In this document: positions 1-64,000 of the stretch, one piece after another
Position numbering within the stretch: position 1 is the first letter of the stretch
How the letters are laid out: every line of letters starts with the position of its first letter
Assembly: GCA_013398295.1 (NCBI GenBank)
Contig: VZSF01009129.1
Coordinates: 1,102,943-1,166,942, forward strand
Origin: Chionis minor
Taxonomy: Eukaryota > Chordata > Aves > Charadriiformes > Chionididae
Length of the DNA stretch: 64,000 bases
Direction of reading: 5' to 3'
Program-made: the position numbers and the translations under genes
The notes under the pieces: model-generated
What the model saw: the letters and a program-made list of their open reading frames with translations, nothing else
What the model was told of the DNA's origin: nothing
Database searches by the model: none

Positions 1-424
1 GCGCTGCCCTCGCCTCTGCACCTGAACTGGCGCAGGTGGAAAAAGACCGTCACTGGTTCCAGCGTGGCTCCACGGGGCCGGTTCCCACCTGACCTGGCAG
101 GAGGCAGCCAGCCTTTAAGCACACAGCCCCAGCGAGCGGCGGGCTCGAGGACGAGGAAGCTACTAAATTTTTTGGCTGTATCCCACGCGGGCAGCTAACG
201 TCGCGAAGATCCCCCATACCTTGATTTCAGCAGCAACGTCTTCGGGCTGGAAGAGCCGGCGCCTGCTCGCTCCTTTAAGAAGCAAGTGTAAAAATTAAAC
301 AGCAACTTTTAATTGCTCATCACTACAGCACACCCAGAGAGAAAAAAGTGTCTCCAACAAGTCATTTACACAATGCCTGACTGACTGTGGCTGCCAACGG
401 TCTCTAGCTTAACTCAAGGGGGGG

Positions 425-425
425 N
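425..425. other. Single ambiguous base
   Basis: An isolated N after a run of eight G's, likely a homopolymer consensus problem. Confidence 0.9.
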
Positions 426-716
426 TGTGAAACCTGCCAGTAGGTTGCCATTTGCATTTTTATGCAACAGAGAAATGAGAATCTTAGCATCCCTCAAACT
501 TAACAATTTTTAATACTAAACTTTTAAGCAACTTTTCTCTAGTACTCCCCATCAGGTCACAGCTCTATCTTGCTTTCCACTCTTACATATTTTACATATT
601 TCCAGACAGTTACAAATTGCTATTTCTGTTAAGTTCACCACTTGTGACTATAATTATCAATTTTCTTGTAGTCTGTAGAGATCTAAAAAGTTGTATATGT
701 TTGTATATAGAACATT

Positions 717-747
717 CTATATATATAAATATATATGTAATGTATAT
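717..747 (+). repeat. AT-rich microsatellite
   Basis: Imperfect AT dinucleotide array with TATATATAAATATATAT and neighbouring TGTATATG units. Confidence 0.7.
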
Positions 748-2392
748 GTTGTATAAGTTTGTTAGTGCACACTGTTAAATGCTTTCTATCACGATTCACC
801 TTGTATGTGGAAAAAAAAAACAACCCTTCACTTAAAAACTTCAATGAGGGAGGAAAAAACTCTCGCCTGGTTGATTTATTGTGAAATGAGGGGGAGTGTG
901 GGATTTTTGAAAGGCCTGACCCGACCGCTACTGAAGGCTGTTAGTGAAAGGAATAAAGATGCAGCGTTCCGAGCAACGAGCACAGCATCTGACCTGACTC
1001 GCTGTAAGGAAACTGAGGACACGAGCTGTCGCTGGCTGTTGAAATCACGTGCTTTCACCTTTCCCACTGTGACAGCACCACCTCAAGCAAAATCCTAACC
1101 TTAGAGGTATCGTCAACAGCGCAATCCTCACTTAAAACAGACCAGATTGGCTGGGAAGACTTCTTCAATTAAAATGGCTTTTTGTTCATTTGGATACCCT
1201 GTTCCCGCACATTCTTCTTTACAGGAGCGCTCTGTCACAGCCACAGCCAAAACCACACACAACTTCCAGCAGCGCCGCACACACGCACTCTGCTCTGGGT
1301 TCCGCCAGATGTGTTTAATCTTACAGAGCTGTAGATAGACGGAGTATACAGAGAAAATACATTAAATTATATTATTTTATATATGTTCTCAGAGATAGCA
1401 AGACTTCAATGAAGTACAAGCTATCATATTTAAAAAAATAAAATCCATTCCTAGAGTTTGAACTTAAACTTCAAATCTTGAATTAAAAGACAAGATAAAG
1501 GAAAACTTGACAATCAGGCTTTGTTTTCTAAATTTTTTTTACAGTTCTACTATGTACATCAATTAGACGTTCCCTATAAATACCAGAATATAGCTTGTTA
1601 GACAAATGTTTAACAGAAATCCTCTATGTACTACACATATTGTATAAAATTATCACAAATAGAAATTCTCTAAAACAGTTTACATATTCCTTTTAGAGAA
1701 GCCCTTTCACACCACAACATTGTAACAAAGATACGCATTCAAAAATATTCTTTTCAGTATACCATTTAAGCTCAGCTTAAGTAAGAGCTGTGTTCAACCT
1801 CAGGATTCCTCCATTTGCAAACTGTCTGTATTGTAACGCAGGCAAAAAGCCAGATTTCAGTTGATTACGCCCCTTAAATACCCCAGTCCCCCCCATACAT
1901 CCTGTTGCATAACCTAAAGGTGAATTCCAGCACAGTATGTTTCAGTCTTGAATGTTTTTTTGCCTTGGTACAGCCTTAGGAAAAACACACTCTCCCTCAT
2001 TAAGGAACTACGTGTGTGGCCATTTGTAGTCAACTCTTCATATTAGGTGTATAAGCAATAGTCACGTAAATGAGTGTTTCCATTCATGTGTTTTGTTTTG
2101 TGATTAAATCAACAAATCAAACATTGTACTTTTTTTAAATAGCAACCAATATTCAGATTCAGTGTCAAGGAAATGTGGATGGAATATGTCTGGGTTTGTT
2201 AACAGAGTCATTTACCTGTATCTCAGAACGAAGCCTAATCTGGGGTGAACCACACACTCCTGCGCTAACCATGTCCTGTTTCCACAGGTATCCTAAATCG
2301 GCGTCACAAAAGGAAAACTAAGGCATCTTTAACTGAGGCTGTTTCCAGTCCCCAGTAACAACCAAAAAAAGAAAAAAAAAGGAGGGAAAGAA

Positions 2393-2398
2393 AATAAA
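2393..2398 (+). terminator. Candidate polyadenylation signal AATAAA (plus strand)
   Basis: AATAAA followed about 20 bases later by TTGGTGTAGTTCTCTTTTTT, a G/T- then T-rich downstream element. It would end a plus-strand transcript coming from the left, for example the 3' UTR of a neighbouring gene. Weak evidence on its own. Confidence 0.25.
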
Positions 2399-3735
2399 GG
2401 AAAGAATTGATATTAGTTGGTGTAGTTCTCTTTTTTCAACCTCTACTGCTGGAGTATTATTATTTATAGTATTTCAAAGGTGCATGGTTTACACAAAGCC
2501 TTTGGATGGAGTTTACACTACTCACTCGCTTGGGAACAGGGAAAATGCAGCCATGGTTGTGGGGATGGCCACCTCCTGTCCTCTGGCAGCTCACGCAGGG
2601 ACAGAACCCGGAGCCCGGCGGATGTTCCTGTGCTTTACTGCAGGGAGCTCACACGGTGCTCGTAATCATAACACCAGTCCCCCAGAATAGCGGCCTTGTC
2701 CCTGGGCTCCGCAGCTGACCGAGAGCGCCCTTCACATCACTTCCACTTCAGGTTAAAAGCAGTCACCTACATGCCGGAATCTTGGAAGGGCGGAAGTGAG
2801 CTCGTTGCAGGGCACTTACCAACACCATGTTTGGGTTGCTCTGCCAGGAGAGGCTCGAAAATGTCAGCCAAAGCTACCGAGCTTCCAGCTCCCTCTTTTC
2901 ACTCTTTTCAGCTATGGATTTGTAGGCGAAAACAGCAGGAAAAACTACAACTCTCTTCTTGATGAAACACAAATAGCATGGGACAAAGGGAAAAGGACCA
3001 AGCCAGATGAGATGACGTGTGTGCCATCTTTTGTCACCTGCTTCTCCCCCACCACTGCCCAGCTACTAGAAAGTAGCACCTTCATGAAAGAAAATGGAGC
3101 ACCTTCAGTAGGCAGGGATAGAAGGAAAGCTGCAGCAGAAAGACCGAGCAAAACAAGCTTGTGGCCCGCGTGTGAGGAAAAGGACTGAGTAGCTGCATCA
3201 AACACGAGTGGCAGGAATTCCCCGCTGCTGAGTCCAGGGAAGTTCTGCCCCATATCAGTAGTAGGCCGAATTGAAATTTGAGTCATTTTGACAAGAAAGC
3301 GGATATGAACCAAACTGAACGAGGCTACTGGGCAGCCCAAGGGGAAGGGCCCTCCCTGCGAGGAGCTGGGTCACGCAGGTTCACGCAATGGGGAGATGAG
3401 GCATTCCCAGTGACCACAGGGATTTGTCAGGACTGGGTCCCACCCCCGTTTCTTCTGGCAGACGGGACACCCACCTGCCAGGGCGGCAGCCAGGCAAGGG
3501 AGGCGCAGGGCACGGGGCAGGACTAGGTGCAGCAGCAGTTCCACGTACACCGAGTGACGAGGCTGCCATAACAAACAGAATTCCCACCCCTTTCCGCAGC
3601 TTTCATCCGTCGTCTTGGGCTGCCGGATCACACGTGCTACTGCACGCGCTGCGCAGCCCCGACTAACAGAGGGCAGGAGTGGACCACAGAGAGAGACACA
3701 CGCGCACCAGCTGAGGAACAGAAAGCAAACGCAAT

Positions 3736-3740
3736 CGGAT
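3736..3740 (+). repeat. Left target-site duplication of the solo LTR (CGGAT)
   Basis: Perfect 5-bp direct repeat of 4538-4542, directly abutting the TG end of the LTR. Confidence 0.85.
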
Positions 3741-4084
3741 TGTCCTGGTTTGAGGTAAAACGGGACCACTTTTGTTCAGTAACTCTGCTTTCTAACTAGT
3801 CCCGTTCTAACTGCTGAAATTAACAGCATGTTGTGTAGAAAACTATTGTTTCTCAGAGTGATAAGACCCATGTTTATAGCTGATGCTGAGGCACAGTGTG
3901 CAGAGAGGCCCTTGCTTAGACTTACTGCGATAACGACCAAGGCCAGACAGCTTTGTTTTTTGCCCTGTTGAAGGGCTGGAAGCAGAGAAGCATAGAGGGG
4001 TCCCATCTGTGGGGAGGAGCAGACAGCACAGGTGACCCAAAACTGACCAAACAGTGTATTCCATCCCATCTGCATCATGCTCAG

Positions 4085-4092
4085 TATAAAAA
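4085..4092 (+). promoter_or_regulatory. TATA box inside the solo LTR
   Basis: TATAAAAA in the context CAGTATAAAAAGC, about 336 bases before the LTR's ATTAAA signal. It is placed as expected for the U3 promoter of an LTR. Whether it is active in this genome is unknown. Confidence 0.6.
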
Positions 4093-4460
4093 GCTGAGGG
4101 ATCAAAGGGTCAGCATTCCACTTTTCCGTTGTTCGGCTCCGGCTTTCCGGCTCGGCCTTCTTCTCCAGCTTGCTCAAGCTTTTGCTTTTGCTAGGGCTTG
4201 TGCTTTCCTTCTTCAATGGCCGGCGTCCAAGGAGGACTCCGTTGGTTCGTCTGCCTTTGATCCCGACTCGTGTGTTCCTGAATCCAGTTCCCTTCCATCG
4301 CTGAGTCCGGTCTGGGACTTCCCCAGTGCCTGCAGGTGACGTGACTGTCATCCTGGGAGCTTGATACGGTTTTGTATATATTTCATTATTTTCTTTTTGT
4401 TATTTTATTCTTTATATTTCATTAAAGTAGTTTAGTTCTTACTAAACTAGTCTCTCTTCT

Positions 4461-4485
4461 CTCTCTCCTGCTCGGCAGGAGAGAG
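4461..4485 (+). repeat. Perfect 10-bp hairpin in the LTR
   Basis: CTCTCTCCTG, loop CTCGG, then CAGGAGAGAG: a perfect inverted repeat with a 5-base loop, downstream of the LTR poly(A) signal. A smaller hairpin (TTTAGT / ACTAAA) lies just upstream at 4431-4446. Confidence 0.8.
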
Positions 4486-4537
4486 GGTACATCTGTTGCT
4501 CGGCTTGCTTGGGCCAATCCGGCCCAAACCCATGACA

Positions 4538-4542
4538 CGGAT
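4538..4542 (+). repeat. Right target-site duplication of the solo LTR (CGGAT)
   Basis: Perfect copy of 3736-3740 directly after the CA end of the LTR. Confidence 0.85.
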
Positions 4543-6929
4543 GCATCCCATCCTGTCTGCAAGACAACAGGGAGTAGAGCCTGCACTCTGGTTATCGGGT
4601 CCTGAACTAGAAAAAAAAGCCCCATTTCCAACTAAAAACAGGCCTCATCCCATCAAAGGTGGGGGAGAGAGGGTCCCATAGGTAAAAGCAGTATCATGCG
4701 AGCAGCCAACCTTCACCTGCCAGCTTCAGAATACAGCAGGTACCATCTCCTGCACAGTAAGTCCCTGCTTACCTGACCCAAGCCCTCCTCTGCTTTGCCT
4801 CACTAATGGTTAAAGCCTAATGAGAATTAAGGAACCTGAAGGGCAGCCATCAGGCAACAGCCCGCAGCCCGTTCTAATATCATGACTCAAAGCACCACAG
4901 CTGCCTCGCTCACAGAGCAGTGGCCACCTTTTATCTTCTCATTTGCTCCAAATTACTGCTTAATTAAAATGAACTCATCGAGTGTGTTTAGCAAAATAAG
5001 TTTAGTTCTGTGTCAATCCCCTTATTGATTAGCATCACCCCTGTCTAGAGAGCTCGCTGGGAAATACGCACGAGATCCAGCCTCTGAAATTCTAAAGACA
5101 GGATGCAGGAGGAAAATACTGTAATATGCCAAAGAACAAGCAACTCAAACTACAGCAGCTCCGGTGAGGCCTGAAATACAGCACAGGTGTGTCACCGCAT
5201 GACACCCCGGGACAGGAAATCATTAGCCCACGTGAATTGATAATGAGTCCAACCCAGCATCTTCACAGGCAGAGCACACAAATGGCCAGACACCAGGGTG
5301 CCAAGGCTCAGATCTGTTAATAACATACGCTTTAATAAGCTTAGAAAAGAAACAACTGTCTATCAACTGAATGCTGTGGATAAAGAGCTCGTCCATCAGG
5401 TGGCAGATCTGGTAGAAAACCACAGCGCAGAGTGGGCAGGAAGGAAATAAAAAAATCCCAAGGTAAAGTGAAATCCAAACCAGGAAAGAAGGCCAAGTCA
5501 GTGCTGAGAAGGGCGGTCAAGGCATCCTGGCCTGATCCCACGCCTCCGTTCTGCCGCACGACAGACAGGTGGTGGATCAGGGTCCAGGATGTGGCCTTTT
5601 GTACGCAGGCCTCATTAACATCTTTTAAAACTCACCGTGTTCTTGGAACCTCAGTGGCAGGTACTTCTGATGTCAGGATAACAGCCACACCAAAAGTGCC
5701 GTATTTGAAGATGACAAGCTCGAGCACGCAGCTCTCAAGCTGTTGAAAGCCAAGTACGCGTCCTCTCAGACCAGGCTATAAAGGCAACTTCAAAAGCACA
5801 CTTCTTAAAATGGATCTGGCAGAAGTTCAGAAATTAAAGAATAATTAGGGGCTTGAAAAATTTCTCACAGGAGGCAAGAATGGAAAGATGGAGATCGCTT
5901 ACATTAGGGAGGAACTGCAGAAGAAAGACATGACAAAATAATTAGAGCCATAAAGAAAATGACAGGAGGCACCTGTCCTCCCTCTCTTGTAACATACAAG
6001 GGCTACACGACTGAAAATAACAGAATTCAAGGTCAGGCATTGTATGAAGTTAACAAAACCAGCTGAACTTGTATAACCATCGCAGCCCTCTGGAAGGGAA
6101 ATGAAGCCACGACGTGAGGTTTAGCCAGACCATAAGGCATCAGTGAGGACAGTAACAGCAAACAATGGCAGGTCAATTCCCTGCAAGCTCCTTCCTCGCC
6201 CTCTCTCTTTTGAAGCATCTGATCCCGGCAGCTGCCCCGAATCAGTCTTGGGAACAGCTCAGCTTGACAAGCCCAGACTCCCAGAAAAAATTTCTGCCTC
6301 ATCACAGGGATGGAGTCAAAGATGCCGAGGCAAAGTGCAGGGGGAATCTGAGCAGTTTTTAGCGAGGCTACCAACAGGCAGGGCATGAGGCTTCCCTAGG
6401 AGACGGGTCTCTGAATGAAGAGCCACAGGGTCACCCACCACCATCCAGCAACACCTCTCTAACGCACCAGACCTCGAACACCAGCAAGGCTGTCACTGAG
6501 ATTATCTTTTTTTTTTTTCCTTTACAAAAATATGAATTGCCATTAAGTCTTTAGCCAATAAATTGAGTTTCATTCTTTAAAAAGGAATGTTTGTGCTAGT
6601 GATTTTGTGTTAACTATAAGAGCCCAAACGCTATCCCTCTCAGGGCCAGTTTGCAAGGCAGCAGTAGAATGAATTACAGCAGTCACAAAAATGCTTTCCT
6701 AAAAGTCAGAAGCCAACCAAGCCCCAGTTCCACGCACTGTGAATGCTGCGCAGCTGCTCCGCGAGAAATCCAGCCAGCGCTAAAGCCATTTTGGCACCTG
6801 AATATCATCAACAGAATTCAGTACAAAATTATCCTAGCAGAGGCCTGTGAAATTCAACATGAAGTGCAAACACAATGACTTCTTTTTTTTTTTTGGTCCT
6901 ATTGCACACAATTGCACACAAGAACTGCC
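4543..6929. other. Intergenic sequence downstream of POLQ
   Basis: No gene recognised. A stretch at about 5290-5940 has several adjacent blocks of reading frame with protein-like composition and may be an old pseudogene (separate entry). Short homopolymers (T12 near 6508, T11 near 6883) are present. Confidence 0.5.
5290..5940 (+). pseudogene. Possible degraded pseudogene of unknown parent
   Basis: Three blocks in changing frames look protein-like: about 5345-5428 (VYQLNAVDKELVHQVADLVE), about 5683-5760 (AVFEDDKLEHAALKLLKAKY) and about 5783-5938 (STLLKMDLAEVQKLKNN, then after a stop EKFLTGGKNGKMEIAYIREE). They contain stops and shifts and no introns separate them, which would fit a decayed retrocopy. 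I do not recognise the parent protein, no poly(A) tail or target duplication is evident, and chance is possible. Confidence 0.25.

Positions 6930-64000
<57,071 letters not shown>

Larger units (their letters stand above)
1..3735. other. Intergenic sequence, no gene recognised
   Basis: 1-280 and 2480-3700 are moderately GC-rich with CpGs but no reading frame resembles a known protein. 400-2460 is A/T-rich with long uncommitted stretches that read like a 3' UTR. In mammals STXBP5L lies tail-to-tail with POLQ here, so a plus-strand 3' UTR is possible, with an AATAAA at 2393-2398 followed by a G/T-rich element. I cannot confirm this from sequence alone. An AT microsatellite occupies about 717-747. 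Confidence 0.45.
3741..4537 (+). mobile_element. Solo LTR of an avian endogenous retrovirus
   Basis: A 797-bp unit that starts TGTCCTGG and ends ATGACA (TG...CA), flanked on both sides by the identical 5-mer CGGAT (3736-3740 and 4538-4542), a target-site duplication. Inside are a TATAAAAA at 4085-4092, an ATTAAA signal at 4421-4426 and hairpins downstream of it. These put the LTR in plus orientation. No gag, pol or env sequence adjoins it, so it is a solo LTR left by recombination between two LTRs. A 5-bp duplication fits class III-like (ERVL) or some class II avian elements; I cannot name the family. The intact duplication suggests a fairly recent insertion. Confidence 0.88.

Noticed and set aside
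2635..2730. Minus-strand short frame ending GDWCYDYEHRVSSLQ then stop
   Set aside because: Looked like a real C-terminus, but it is only about 30 codons, I recognise no parent protein and no convincing acceptor was identified.
2796..3340. Overlapping frames of about 130 codons on both strands
   Set aside because: Composition is arbitrary, nothing resembles a known protein and no splice-site pattern or conserved motif supports them.
3371..3769. 132-codon minus-strand frame
   Set aside because: Starts inside the solo LTR and shows no protein similarity; GC-rich sequence makes long chance frames.
3776..4351. 191-codon minus-strand frame
   Set aside because: Lies wholly inside the solo LTR, antisense to its promoter and poly(A) signals.

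Overview
The window is vertebrate nuclear DNA, almost certainly from a bird. It holds CR1 LINE copies whose 3' ends run into the ATTCTATGATTC-type tail typical of avian CR1, avian-style LTRs beginning TGTCCTGG and ending in CA, and a compact intron-rich gene that is about half the genomic length I recall for its human orthologue. I cannot place it to order or species.

One protein-coding gene fills most of the window: POLQ, encoding DNA polymerase theta, on the minus strand. I resolved 30 coding exons from the right edge (exon 1, 63892-64000, open at the window edge) to the stop codon at 7268-7270. All 29 introns are GT-AG. Every exon junction keeps frame, and the summed coding length is 7755 bases (2584 visible codons plus stop). 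The human gene also has 30 exons and encodes about 2590 residues. Residue numbers below count from the first visible codon; by comparison with human roughly 17 residues, including the start, lie beyond the right edge. The layout is an N-terminal Hel308-type superfamily 2 helicase (exons 2-15), a very large exon 16 coding a fast-evolving central linker (1044 codons), a degenerate exonuclease-like segment (exons 16-19) and a C-terminal family A polymerase (exons 19-30). All key helicase and polymerase residues are intact, so the gene looks functional. Polymerase theta carries out microhomology-mediated end joining of DNA double-strand breaks.

Right edge (about 63590-64000): a CpG island spanning exon 1 and the start of intron 1. 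Introns: three CR1 fragments (introns 5, 17 and 23), all antisense to POLQ. The intron 5 copy is split by a solo LTR, and the intron 23 copy contains an assembly gap. There are also several homopolymers, short hairpins and a cluster of CATCTTG repeats in intron 1.

Left of POLQ (1-6920): no convincing gene. It contains a clean solo LTR (3741-4537) with a perfect 5-bp target duplication, an A/T-rich stretch that resembles a 3' UTR (400-2460), and a possible degraded pseudogene (about 5290-5940). I found no RNA genes, CRISPR arrays or operon-like systems, and nothing that qualifies as a new biological system. The most useful observations concern POLQ structure and splice sites, the transposon nesting, and the undersized assembly gap.
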